Below, piece after piece: positions 28,944-38,503 of a stretch of 64,000 nt of DNA. Source of the DNA: Deinococcus sp045062605. GTDB lineage: Bacteria > Deinococcota > Deinococci > Deinococcales > Deinococcaceae. Location of the stretch: the NCBI RefSeq assembly GCF_045062605.1, contig NZ_JBJGDW010000004.1:34858-98857 (forward strand), in the 5' to 3' direction. Position 1 is the first letter of the stretch, and each line of letters opens with the position of its first letter. Under the pieces are notes generated by a model, which was given only the letters and a program-made list of their open reading frames with translations, made no database searches and was not told the DNA's origin. The position numbers and the translations under genes were made by a program.

Positions 28944-30067
28944 AGGCCATCGTGATCGGCGGCGGGCTGGTGGGCGCGGCCTGTGCGGACGCTCTGGCGC
29001 AGCACAGTGCTTTGAATGGGCAGGCTGCGCGGGTCACGGTGTTGGAGCCGGGGCCGGTGGGCGGCGGCGCGACGGCGGCGGGCATGGGTCATCTGGTGGT
29101 CATGGACGACAGCCCCGCGCAACTGGCCCTGACCGCCCGCAGCCTGGAATTGTGGGAGGCGCTGGCCCCCGCTCTGCCGTACCAGGCCGACTACCACGGC
29201 TGCGGCACGCTGTGGGTGGCAAGCGACGAGGAAGAACTGGCGGCGGTGGAACCCAAACGGCGGGCCTATCTCGCGGCGGGCCGCGAGGCCACCCTGCTGG
29301 ACGCCGCCGAACTGGCCCGCGCCGAACCAAACCTGCGCCCCGGACTGGCCGGAGCCTTGCGTGTTCCCGACGACAGCGTCGTGTACGCCCCGGTGGTGGC
29401 CCAGTTTCTGCTGGAGCGTGCGGGGGCCACCGTGCGGCGCGAGGCGGTGGCGGAACTGATAGACGGCGGCGTGCGGCTGGAAAGTGGCGAAATGCTGCGC
29501 GCCGATGTCGTGGTGGTGGCAAACGGCATCGGGGCGGTGTCGCTCTTGCCCGATTTGCCGCTGCGTCAGCGCAAGGGCCACCTCCTGATCACCGAACGCG
29601 GCCCCGTGCATATCCACCATCAACTGGTGGAACTGGGCTACCTGAAAAGCGCACACGGAAACGACGAGGACAGCGTGGCCTTCAACGTCCAGCCGCGTCC
29701 CACCGGGCAACTGCTGATCGGCTCCAGCCGCCAGTTTGAACAACCGGACCGCGAAATAGACTGGCCGTTGCTGAGGCGAATGCTGCGCCGGGCCGCCGAA
29801 TTTCTGCCCGCTCTGGAGAACATCTCCGCTCTGAGAATCTGGACCGGGCAGCGTTGTGCCTCCCCGGATCACCTGCCGCTGGTTGGGCCGCATCCGCATC
29901 TGAATGGCGTTTTCCTTGCCACCGGGCATGAGGGACTGGGCATCACCACGGCGCTGGGAACGGCGGAACTGCTGGCGGCGCAAGTGTTCGGAGTACCGTC
30001 TGAACTGCTGAAACACGACTTCACCCCCGCCCGCTTTGACCGCCTACCGGAAGTAGCCCATGCCTGA
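28940..30067 (+). CDS. D-hydroxyproline dehydrogenase, FAD subunit (beta-like)
   Basis: 375 residues, DAO/GlyDH-fold flavoprotein. N-terminal dinucleotide motif GGGLVGAACA (about 7-16) and C-terminal ATGHEGLGITTALGTAEL. In this context it should oxidise cis-4-hydroxy-D-proline to the pyrroline. It overlaps the genes on both sides, and the three-subunit set (this, the [2Fe-2S] protein and the FAD/NAD protein) matches heteromeric D-hydroxyproline dehydrogenase. Confidence 0.85.
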   Translation: MKAIVIGGGLVGAACADALAQHSALNGQAARVTVLEPGPVGGGATAAGMGHLVVMDDSPAQLALTARSLELWEALAPALPYQADYHGCGTLWVASDEEELAAVEPKRRAYLAAGREATLLDAAELARAEPNLRPGLAGALRVPDDSVVYAPVVAQFLLERAGATVRREAVAELIDGGVRLESGEMLRADVVVVANGIGAVSLLPDLPLRQRKGHLLITERGPVHIHHQLVELGYLKSAHGNDEDSVAFNVQPRPTGQLLIGSSRQFEQPDREIDWPLLRRMLRRAAEFLPALENISALRIWTGQRCASPDHLPLVGPHPHLNGVFLATGHEGLGITTALGTAELLAAQVFGVPSELLKHDFTPARFDRLPEVAHA

Positions 30068-30329
30068 GCGGAGGCTGGCGGTGTTGACGCTGGAAGGCGT
30101 GCGGGTCACGGTTCCGGCTGGAACTACCGTGCTGGCCGCCCTCCAGAACGCCGGACTCTCGCCGCTGCGCCGCAGCCTGAGCGGCGAGGCGCGTGGGGCG
30201 CTGTGCGGCATGGGCAGTTGCTCCGAATGCCGCGCGGTGGTGGACGGATTGACGGTGCGGACGTGTCTGACCCCCGTGCGTGACGGTCAGAATGTGCGGC
30301 GTCTGGTGGAGGTGAACCGTGAAGTCTGA
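30060..30329 (+). CDS. D-hydroxyproline dehydrogenase, [2Fe-2S] subunit
   Basis: 89 residues. A Fer2_4 ferredoxin-like domain with the four cysteine ligands in CGMGSCSEC and the later CL. It passes electrons between the flavin subunits. It starts inside the end of the previous gene and ends inside the next, which shows tight translational coupling. Confidence 0.87.
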   Translation: MPERRLAVLTLEGVRVTVPAGTTVLAALQNAGLSPLRRSLSGEARGALCGMGSCSECRAVVDGLTVRTCLTPVRDGQNVRRLVEVNREV

Positions 30330-31599
30330 TCTCTGGGACGCTGTGGTGATTGGCGCTGGCCCCGCCGGATTGATGGCCGCGCTGACTGCCGCTCAGGGCG
30401 GATTGCAGGTGCTGCTGCTGGACGCCCAGCCGACAGCAGGCGGCCAGATCTGGCGCGGCGCGGCAGCGGGGCAGAAGGGGGCGGCGGGCGACTTGCTGCG
30501 AGATGTGGCCTCCCACCCTGGAATCACCGTGCTGAGCGGCGCGGAAGTGGTTGCTGCGGAGGTTGGAAAGCCCCATATCCTGACCGTCACCTCCCCGGCA
30601 GGTCTGACCCACGTTCACGCCGCCCGCGTGATCCTCTGCACCGGGGCCACCGAACGGTTTCTCCCCTTTGACGGCTGGACGCTGCCTGGAGTCGTGGGCG
30701 CGGGCGGATTGCAGGCCATGAGCAAGGGCGGCCTGGACGTGCGTGGGAAGCGGGTGGTGGTGGCTGGGTCGGGGCCATTGCTGCTGGCGGTGGCGGCGGG
30801 TTTGCGCCAGAAAGGGGCGCGGGTGCTGGCGGTGGCGGAGCAGGCGGGTTTGCCGGGTGTGGCCGCGTTCGGCGTGGCGGCGGCTCGGCTTCCCGGCAAG
30901 GCGACTGAGGCGCTGGGACTGGCTGCCGGACTGCGAGGCGTGCCGTACTGGGCCGACTGCGCGGTGGTGCGGGCCAGCGGGCAGGATCAGCTCCAGACCG
31001 TGACTCTGCGGCGTGGAAGGCGCGAGATCACGCTGGCTTGCGATTATCTGGCGGTGGGCTTCGGCCTGATGCCGGAAACCCGCGTGGCCGCGCTGCTGGG
31101 CTGCTCTTTAACGTCTGTGGGCGCGGTGGATGTCAACGTCTGGCAGGCGACAGATATCTCAGGCGTCTACGCTGCCGGGGAAATCTGCGGGATCGGCGGC
31201 GTGGACGGGGCGTTGCTGGAAGGTTTCGTGGCCGGATGCGCCGCCAGCGGTCAGATTGAGCGTCTACGCGATGCCCCCCGCCGCGCCGAAATTCAGCGGC
31301 GGTTTCAATCCACACTGGAACGCTCCTTCGCCCTGCGCTCGAACCGCCTCCCCACGCCGTCGCCCGCCACCATCGTCTGCCGCTGCGAGGACGTGCGGCA
31401 CGGCGATTTGCAGCCGTTTAAGAACTGGACCGCCGCCAAACTCCAGACCCGCTGCGGCATGGGCGCGTGCCAGGGCCGGGTCTGCGGTCCCGCCACTGAA
31501 ACGCTATATGGCTGGCGCTTCAGCGGCGTCCGCGCCCCACTCGCGCCCCTGCCCCTGTCGCAACTTCTCAGCGAACCCAACACCCTCAGTCCGCCTTGA
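30319..31599 (+). CDS. D-hydroxyproline dehydrogenase, FAD/NAD subunit (alpha-like)
   Basis: 426 residues. GAGPAGLMAAL at the N terminus is the FAD site; a second GSGPLLLAVA is the NAD-type site. The C terminus holds CRCED...CGMGACQGRVC, a BFD-type [2Fe-2S] domain. It resembles HcnB/SoxA-type subunits. GTG start at 30319, 11 bases before the previous stop. Confidence 0.85.
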   Translation: MKSDLWDAVVIGAGPAGLMAALTAAQGGLQVLLLDAQPTAGGQIWRGAAAGQKGAAGDLLRDVASHPGITVLSGAEVVAAEVGKPHILTVTSPAGLTHVHAARVILCTGATERFLPFDGWTLPGVVGAGGLQAMSKGGLDVRGKRVVVAGSGPLLLAVAAGLRQKGARVLAVAEQAGLPGVAAFGVAAARLPGKATEALGLAAGLRGVPYWADCAVVRASGQDQLQTVTLRRGRREITLACDYLAVGFGLMPETRVAALLGCSLTSVGAVDVNVWQATDISGVYAAGEICGIGGVDGALLEGFVAGCAASGQIERLRDAPRRAEIQRRFQSTLERSFALRSNRLPTPSPATIVCRCEDVRHGDLQPFKNWTAAKLQTRCGMGACQGRVCGPATETLYGWRFSGVRAPLAPLPLSQLLSEPNTLSPP

Positions 31600-31648
31600 A
31601 AGCCTGAAGCCCCCAGACTCTGCGCCCTCTCACCCCAAGGAGCCACAC

Positions 31649-32566
31649 ATGACCACCTCCAACTCCCACCCCTTCCGGGGCGTTTTCCCCGCCATCACCA
31701 CGCCCTTCAATGCCGACGGCAGCGTGGATCACGGCTTTCTGCGCGAACACGCCCGCTGGATGATGGCCGCCGGGTGCGACGGCATGATTCCGCTGGGTTC
31801 GCTGGGCGAGACCAATACCCTGGAGATGGACGAGAAAATGGCCGTTCTGGAAACGCTGGTGGACGCGCTGGACGGCAAGCCTGTGATTCCTGGTATCGCC
31901 AGCCTCAGCACGGCGGGCGGGGTGCGGCTGGCCCAGGCGGCGCGGGACGTGGGCTGCGGCGGCCTGATGGCGCTGCCGCCCTACGTGTACACCAGCGACT
32001 GGCGCGAGATGAAGGCGCACATGGCGGCCCTGGTGGCGGCCACCGAACTGCCCGTGATCCTCTACAACAACCCCGGCGCGTACCGCACCGATTTCCTGGC
32101 CCCGCAGATTGCCGAACTGGCCGGGGAACACGCCAACCTGCGTGGCGTCAAGGAATCCAGCGGAGACGTGCGCCGCGTGACCGCCCTGCGCGCCGTGCTG
32201 CCCGAATCGGTGGACATTCTGGTGGGGCTGGACGACGCCATCGTGGAGGGCGTGGCGGCAGGGGCAACCGGCTGGATCGCGGGCCTGATCAACGCCTATC
32301 CCGCCGAGAGCGTGCGCCTGTTTGAGCTGGCGCGCGACGGCAAAACGCAGGAAGCCGCCGAACTATACCGCTGGTTTTTGCCGCTGTTGAGGCTGGACGT
32401 GGTAAACAAGTTCGTGCAACTCATTAAATTCGTGCAGGAAGAAACCGGGCATGGCAGCGCCCGCGTCCGCGCCCCCCGCCTGGAGCTGACCGACGCCGAG
32501 AAAGCCGAGGCCCGCGCCGTGATTGAGGCCGCCTCCGGGCGCGTTCCTGCGGGACTGGGCGTATGA
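31649..32566 (+). CDS. DapA-family lyase, probable pyrroline-4-hydroxy-2-carboxylate deaminase
   Basis: 305 residues, TIM barrel of the DHDPS/NAL family. Schiff-base Lys in GVKESSGD; Tyr in LYNNPGAYRTD. In this operon it should convert the pyrroline product of the dehydrogenase to alpha-ketoglutarate semialdehyde with loss of ammonia. AAGGAG seven bases before the ATG at 31649. It overlaps the dehydrogenase gene by four bases (ATGA). Confidence 0.85.
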   Translation: MTTSNSHPFRGVFPAITTPFNADGSVDHGFLREHARWMMAAGCDGMIPLGSLGETNTLEMDEKMAVLETLVDALDGKPVIPGIASLSTAGGVRLAQAARDVGCGGLMALPPYVYTSDWREMKAHMAALVAATELPVILYNNPGAYRTDFLAPQIAELAGEHANLRGVKESSGDVRRVTALRAVLPESVDILVGLDDAIVEGVAAGATGWIAGLINAYPAESVRLFELARDGKTQEAAELYRWFLPLLRLDVVNKFVQLIKFVQEETGHGSARVRAPRLELTDAEKAEARAVIEAASGRVPAGLGV

Positions 32567-34083
32567 CCGCCCGCACCTTTCAGGCGACGAATCCGGCGAC
32601 AGGGCAGCCTCTGGCTCCGGCCTTCAAGGTCACGACGTCGGATGAGCTGGAAACGCTGGTGGCGGCAGCGAAGGACGCGGCGCGCGGTTTTGCGGCCAGT
32701 TCTCCACAGCAGCGCGCCGACTTCTTGAACGCTGCCGCCGCCGGAATCGAGGCGCGGGCTGACGCCTTCGTGGAAGCCGCGATGGCAGAGGCGGGCCTGC
32801 CCGAACCCCGTCTGCGCGGCGAGGTGGGCCGCACCGCCAACCAACTGCGCCTGTTCGCGGGGGTGGCGGCGGACGGTTCGTGGGTGGACGCCCGCATTGA
32901 CCACGGTGACCCGGCCCGCAAGCCCGCCAAACCCGATGTCCGCAGCATGCGCGTTCCGCTGGGGCCGGTGGCGGTCTTCGGGGCCAGCAACTTTCCGCTG
33001 GCCTTCAGCGTGGCCGGGGGCGACACCGCTTCCGCGCTGGCGGCGGGTTGCCCGGTGGTGGTCAAGGCGCACCCGGCGCATCCAGCGACTTCCAAGCTGG
33101 CGGCAGAAGCCATCAGCGAGGCAGCGGCGCAGGTGGGTCTGCCCGCAGGCGTCTTCGGCATCGTTTACGAGGACAGCTATGAGCTGGGCGTGCAACTGGT
33201 GGGGCATCCCGACATCCACGCCGTCGGCTTCACCGGCTCGCGCGCGGGTGGGCTGGCGCTGGTGGCGGTGGCCCAGGCCCGTGAAGTTCCTATTCCCGTC
33301 TACGCCGAGATGAGCAGCGTCAATCCCAGCGTGTTCACGGCAGCGGCGCTGGAAGCGAACGACGCGGCGCTGGCGAAAGGGCTGGCTGTCAGCATCAGCG
33401 GCTCCGGCGGCCAGCTCTGCACCCAGCCGGGCTTACTGTTCGTGCCAGTCGGGGAGGCGGGGGATGCCTTCCTGAACGATGTCGCCGCCAAACTGGACGC
33501 GACTCCGGCCTGCACGCTGCTCACGGGCGGCATCCTGAATGCCTTCCAGAAGGGGGCGGCGGGGCATCTGAAGGCGGCAGGCGTGCAGCCTTTGACTCAG
33601 GGTGCAAAGCCGGAGCAGGGCGCACAGCCCCAGCTTCTCAGCGTTCCCATTGCCAAATTTACCCCCGATCTGGCCGATGAAGTCTTTGGCCCCCTCAGCG
33701 TGGCGGTGCGCTATGACCGTCTGGAAGAGGTCACGCCCATTCTGGCCGGGCTGGAAGGCCAGTTGACCGCCACCCTGCACGCCACCGACGCCGAGCTGGA
33801 CGGCCTCGCTGACATGTTGCACGTTATGGGCCTGCGGGCCGGACGACTGGTGCTGAACGGCTTCCCCACCGGAGTGGAGGTGGGGCACGCGATGGTCCAC
33901 GGCGGACCGTTCCCGGCCACCAGCGACGGTGGGCGCAGCACCAGCGTGGGCAGCCTCGCCATTGAGCGTTTTGCCCGCCTGCGTGCCTATCAGGACTTCC
34001 CGGACCGCGCCCTGCCCCCGGCATTGCAGGACGCCAATCCCTCTGGCATCTGGCGGCTGGTGGACGGCGAGCGCACACGCTGA
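32563..34083 (+). CDS. Alpha-ketoglutarate semialdehyde dehydrogenase
   Basis: 506 residues of the aldehyde dehydrogenase superfamily. Catalytic Cys in SGGQLCTQPG, Glu in AEMSSVNP, and the NAD(P) site FGASNFPLAFSVAGGD. It finishes the pathway by making 2-oxoglutarate for the TCA cycle. It is the last gene; the amylase gene behind has its own promoter. Confidence 0.88.
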   Translation: MTARTFQATNPATGQPLAPAFKVTTSDELETLVAAAKDAARGFAASSPQQRADFLNAAAAGIEARADAFVEAAMAEAGLPEPRLRGEVGRTANQLRLFAGVAADGSWVDARIDHGDPARKPAKPDVRSMRVPLGPVAVFGASNFPLAFSVAGGDTASALAAGCPVVVKAHPAHPATSKLAAEAISEAAAQVGLPAGVFGIVYEDSYELGVQLVGHPDIHAVGFTGSRAGGLALVAVAQAREVPIPVYAEMSSVNPSVFTAAALEANDAALAKGLAVSISGSGGQLCTQPGLLFVPVGEAGDAFLNDVAAKLDATPACTLLTGGILNAFQKGAAGHLKAAGVQPLTQGAKPEQGAQPQLLSVPIAKFTPDLADEVFGPLSVAVRYDRLEEVTPILAGLEGQLTATLHATDAELDGLADMLHVMGLRAGRLVLNGFPTGVEVGHAMVHGGPFPATSDGGRSTSVGSLAIERFARLRAYQDFPDRALPPALQDANPSGIWRLVDGERTR

Positions 34084-34187
34084 GGCGCTGAATTTAGAAC
34101 AGGGCATTTAAAACGTGGCGCGTTCTGGGGGGGATACCTCCCCCAACGCGCCCGTTTTGCCCTTCCCACACGGCGGTCATGCGGGGT

Positions 34188-34193
34188 TAAGAT
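34188..34193 (+). promoter_or_regulatory. -10 box TAAGAT before the amylase gene
   Basis: TAAGAT ends five bases before the ATG at 34199 and supports that start. Confidence 0.5.
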
Positions 34194-34198
34194 GCCGC

Positions 34199-35647
34199 AT
34201 GCGAAAAACGATTCTCCTGGGTCTGCTCCTCGGGGCGGCAGGAGCGGCGGCCCAGGGCAACATGCCACTGTCATCCTTCGAGGGGCAGGTGGTCTATCAG
34301 GTCATGCCGGACCGCTTCTTCGATGGCAGCGCGGCCAACAATGCGGGCGTCAACAAGAATGATCCACGCGCGTGGCACGGCGGCGATCTGGCGGGCCTGA
34401 CCGCAAAGCTGCCGTATATCCAGAAGCTGGGGGCCACCGCCGTGTGGCTGACGCCCATTTACCAGCAGCAGGCGCAGAATTCCTTCGGTACTGCACCGTA
34501 CCACGGCTACTGGCCTGCCGATTTCCGCAAGGTGGACCCGCACTTCGGCACGCTGAACGACTTTTCGGCGTTTATTAGTGCGACGCAGACGGGCGGAATG
34601 CGGGTGGTTCTCGATCAGGTCATCAACCATTACGGTTACCTGGCCCCCGCCGTGGGGGAACATCCGACGTGGTTTAACGGCAAGGCCGCGTGCGACGCCT
34701 CGCGCCAGAAGGACACCGACTGCCCGCTGGCCGGGTTGCCGGACCTGAAGCAGGGCAATCCGCAGGTGCGTGACCTGCTGCTGGGGAACGCCGGGTTCTG
34801 GCGCGATCAGGGCGTGTCTGCGTTCCGCTACGACGCCATCAAGAATGTGGACGGTCAGTTCCTGGGCGATTTGCTGGCGGGTGACCGCGCCGCTGGAATC
34901 TGGACGCTGGGCGAGTGGTACAACGCCGATACGGGCACGGTGGCCGAGTGGCAACGTCGGGGTTTCGACAGCCTGTTCCTGTTCAGCCTCCAGGCGGCCA
35001 TGAAGGGCAGCATCATGGCGGGTCAGGGGCTGGACGGGGTGGCCGCCGTGCTGTCGCGGCAGAATGAGCTGCCGCGCCCCGGCGAGGTGGCGCTGTTTCT
35101 GGACAACCACGACGTGCCGCGTTTCGCGCAGGGTTCGCTGTTTGAGGACGTGGGGCAGGCGCGGACCAAATACGGCCTGCGCGCCCTGATGACCCTGCGC
35201 GGCGTACCCGTGATCTGGCAGGGCACCGAAATCGCCATGCGCGGCGGCGTGGACCCCGACAACCGCCGCGACATGCGTTTCGAGGAAAAGTGGACACCGC
35301 AGGAAAAGGGCGTGTTCGAGGCAACCCAGAACGCCATCGCGGTTCGTCAGGCCAGCTCTGCCCTGAGCCGGGGCACCCTGACGCTGCTCAAGACCCCAGC
35401 CAGTCTCGCGGACCGATTGCTGCTGTTCACCCGCGAGCAGGAGGGGCAACGGGTTCTGGTCGTCTGGCACGGAAGCAAGGCGCGGAAAAGTTACTCGGTC
35501 AGGCTGAGCAGCCTGGGCCTGAGCAGCGGGGACCTGCCCGTGATCCAGACGCTGTTCGCCGGGCAGAACGCCAAAATTCGCGTCAGCAAAGGTTTCTTGC
35601 ACCTCAGCCTGCCTCCGGAGGATGCGGCGGCGTTCAAGTTGGATTAA
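34199..35647 (+). CDS. Secreted GH13 alpha-amylase-family enzyme
   Basis: 482 residues. A signal peptide (KTILLGLLLGAAGAAA) precedes a compact GH13 barrel. The four conserved regions are present: DQVINH, FRYDAIKN (Asp nucleophile), LGEWYN (Glu acid/base) and LDNHDVPRF. It should cut alpha-1,4-glucans outside the membrane; the lack of extra modules and its length fit alpha-amylase or neopullulanase-like enzymes. Convergent with the broken alcohol dehydrogenase gene. Confidence 0.87.
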   Translation: MRKTILLGLLLGAAGAAAQGNMPLSSFEGQVVYQVMPDRFFDGSAANNAGVNKNDPRAWHGGDLAGLTAKLPYIQKLGATAVWLTPIYQQQAQNSFGTAPYHGYWPADFRKVDPHFGTLNDFSAFISATQTGGMRVVLDQVINHYGYLAPAVGEHPTWFNGKAACDASRQKDTDCPLAGLPDLKQGNPQVRDLLLGNAGFWRDQGVSAFRYDAIKNVDGQFLGDLLAGDRAAGIWTLGEWYNADTGTVAEWQRRGFDSLFLFSLQAAMKGSIMAGQGLDGVAAVLSRQNELPRPGEVALFLDNHDVPRFAQGSLFEDVGQARTKYGLRALMTLRGVPVIWQGTEIAMRGGVDPDNRRDMRFEEKWTPQEKGVFEATQNAIAVRQASSALSRGTLTLLKTPASLADRLLLFTREQEGQRVLVVWHGSKARKSYSVRLSSLGLSSGDLPVIQTLFAGQNAKIRVSKGFLHLSLPPEDAAAFKLD

Positions 35648-35654
35648 GGCCAGT

Positions 35655-36685
35655 CTAGGGCGCTGTCCAGTCCACCACCACGGATACCGGGCGCGGCCAC
35701 TCCCGCAGATGGGCAAAGGTGGCGGGCAGCTCCTCTGGCCGGATGGTTTCCGTGAAGAGCCGTTCCAGCATGGGATCGGTGTGTTGCCACAGCCAGCGGG
35801 CGTAAGCCCCATAGTCCTCGCCGTCGCTGGAGGCCACCACGCTCAGTTCGCGGATGTGGAAGGCGGGCGGCAGCGTTAGCGTTCCCCAGTTGTTGTCGCT
35901 GAGAACGCAGCAGCGCCCATTGGGCCGCAGATGTGACAGCAGGTCCGCGAAACCGTCTGGGGACGCGCTGCATTCCAGGCCCACAGCGTAGGCGTCGTGC
36001 GGGAGGCTGCCGGGCGCATGGGCTGAGGCTGCGCCGAAAGCCAGGGCCAGTTCGCGGCGCGTCGGGTCCGGTTCCAGCGCCGTCACGTCTTTGATTCCAC
36101 GCCGGGTCAGATTAAACACCGTCAGCAAGCCCAGCAAGCCCACCCCGGCCACCAGCACGCGCTCCTGTGACTGGGGCGCGATTTTGCGGATGCCCTTGTG
36201 CGTTTCCTCGCCCAGAATGACGGCCAGCGCCTGACGGTCTGGAATGTGGCCTGGGACGGCATGGACCCGCTCAATCCGGTGGATTCCTGCGCTGGCGTGG
36301 CCCAGCGTCGTGATGACCCGCACGCCCACTTCCAGAGCGACGCCCGCGCCCAGCGCCTCCACCACCCCCAACGTTTGATAGCCCAACCGCCAGTGGGTCT
36401 CTCCATTTCGTGCCACGCTCATACGGACTCCGATTAGAGGGTGTTGAAAAACACCCGTAATCCGAGCGGAGCGAGAAGGAGAAAAACGGGTTCCGGGCGT
36501 GGAGTGGAGGGATCGGCGCTGTTCCGATTCCTGCACGAAACAAACGGAATCCGTATCAGTTCCGAGGAAATGCTGATGGCGCTCAGGACCGTTCGCACAT
36601 GGACCTCGCTGGGGCCGGGGGGTGGCAGCTCTATCTCCTGTCACAGAAGTTCGTCGGGGGCGGTGACGGTCAATCGGCGCTGCAT
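35655..36685 (-). pseudogene. Medium-chain alcohol dehydrogenase-like gene broken by a repeat and a nonsense codon
   Basis: The start MQRRLTVTAPDELL (ATG 36685) is followed by TGA at 36641-36643, then in frame by QEIELPPPGPSEVHVRTVLS and AISISSEL. The repeat 36421-36556 then interrupts. The gene resumes as SVARNGETHWRLGYQTLG and runs to its natural end with the cofactor motif VAGVGLLG. Removing the repeat plus one duplicated G restores the frame. An ATG formed at the repeat edge (36422) could still give a 255-residue fragment without the substrate-side N terminus. Zinc ligands of classical ADH are not obvious. Confidence 0.75.
36421..36556. repeat. ATACGG-family repeat, typical copy (136 bp)
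   Basis: Ends ATACGGACTCCG and CGGAATCCGTAT. Stem I GGGTGTT/AACACCC (7 bp, perfect), conserved core TCCGAGCGGAGCGAGAAGGA and GGGTTCCGGGCGTGGAGT, stem II GGGATCGG/CCGATTCC. Flanked by C on both sides on the plus strand. It sits inside the alcohol dehydrogenase gene. Confidence 0.85.
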
Positions 36686-36727
36686 TCCCCGATTCTGACC
36701 ACTTGACCCTCACGTTGCGTCAGCCGT

Positions 36728-36733
36728 TACGCT
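36728..36733 (+). promoter_or_regulatory. -10 box TACGCT before the MerR/TipAS gene
   Basis: TACGCT ends six bases before the ATG at 36740; TTGACC at 36703-36708 could be a -35 (19-base spacing). Confidence 0.5.
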
Positions 36734-36739
36734 CTTGAC

Positions 36740-37543
36740 ATGGAGGCCAGGACGGGCAAACCCACAACACAACAGACCTGGACCGTGGGCGAGGTGGCGC
36801 TGCTGACCCGCCTGAGCGTCCGCACCCTGCACCATTACGACGACATCGGGCTTCTCAGACCGGGCGCACGCACGGAGGCGGGCTATCGGCTGTACAGCCC
36901 CGCCGATCTGGCGCGGCTGTGGCGCGTGCTGAGCTACCGCGAACTGGGCTTTCCGCTGGCCGAAATCGCCCGCGTGCTGGACGTCCCGACCGGTGGCGAG
37001 GTGCAGGCGCTACGAACCCAGATTGCTCTGCTGAAAGAGAAACAGCGCCGAACCCAGTCCACGCTGGACGCCGCCCTGGCCTACCTGAATGCCGCCGAAC
37101 GCGGCGAAGGAGTTCCCAAGATGACCAACGCAGAACTGAAAGACATCTTTGACTGTTTTGACCCCGCCGAACACGAGGCCGAGACCCGCCAGCGTTGGGG
37201 CGATACCGACGCCTACAAGCAGAGCGCCCGTCGCACGGGCAGCTACACGAAAGCCGACTGGGAAGCGGTCAAGGCCGAGATGAATGCCATCTATACCCGC
37301 TATCTGACCTTGATGGCTGCTGGAACGCCCCCCGATTCCGCTGAGGCAAAAGCGGTGGCCGCCGACCACCGCGCCCATCTCTCGGCCCGCTATTACGACG
37401 CCACGCCCGAAATGATGCGCGGTCTGGTGCAGATGTGGGTAGCCGACGAACGCTTCACGAAGAATATCGACAGCGTGGGTGAGGGGCTGGCGGCATATCA
37501 GAGTGCAGCAGTGCTGGCATGGGCGGATGAAACGGAAGGGTGA
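36740..37543 (+). CDS. MerR-family regulator with TipAS drug-binding domain
   Basis: 267 residues. N-terminal winged helix (WTVGEVALLTRLSVRTLHHY), a coiled-coil linker, and a C-terminal TipAS domain with RWGDTDAYKQSARR. TipA-type proteins bind thiopeptide antibiotics or other drugs and switch on resistance genes. It stands alone with a leaderless start; its target is not evident. Confidence 0.87.
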   Translation: MEARTGKPTTQQTWTVGEVALLTRLSVRTLHHYDDIGLLRPGARTEAGYRLYSPADLARLWRVLSYRELGFPLAEIARVLDVPTGGEVQALRTQIALLKEKQRRTQSTLDAALAYLNAAERGEGVPKMTNAELKDIFDCFDPAEHEAETRQRWGDTDAYKQSARRTGSYTKADWEAVKAEMNAIYTRYLTLMAAGTPPDSAEAKAVAADHRAHLSARYYDATPEMMRGLVQMWVADERFTKNIDSVGEGLAAYQSAAVLAWADETEG

Positions 37544-37550
37544 TGGAGTA

Positions 37551-37687
37551 ATACGGACTCCGATTGAAGGGTGTTGAAGACAACCGGAAATCTGAGCAGA
37601 GCGAGAAGGAGAAAAACGGGTTCCGGGCGTGAAGTGTGGGAATCGGCGCTGTGCCGATTTCTGCCGCGTTACAGACGGCATCCGTAT
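37551..37687. repeat. ATACGG-family repeat, typical copy (137 bp)
   Basis: Same orientation as the copy at 36421 and very close to it in the core. Stem I GGGTGTT/GACAACC is partly broken. Stem II GGAATCGGC/GCCGATTTC is longer. The right end reads GGCATCCGTAT. Flanked by A on both sides. It lies between the convergent MerR and ABC permease genes. Confidence 0.85.
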
Positions 37688-37701
37688 AACTTGCTTTCCT
37701 C

Positions 37702-38397
<696 letters not shown>

Positions 38398-38490
38398 GCG
38401 GGGGACAGTGTAAACCGTGGGACCAGCCTCGGCAGACCGCAAAGTCCGAAAACCACCGCTCTATGCCATTACGTCCTGCACAGAACGCGC

Positions 38491-38496
38491 TATCCT
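38491..38496 (+). promoter_or_regulatory. -10 box TATCCT before recQ
   Basis: TATCCT ends seven bases before the ATG at 38504, which is preferred to the in-frame upstream start. Confidence 0.55.
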
Positions 38497-38503
38497 GGCG
38501 GCG

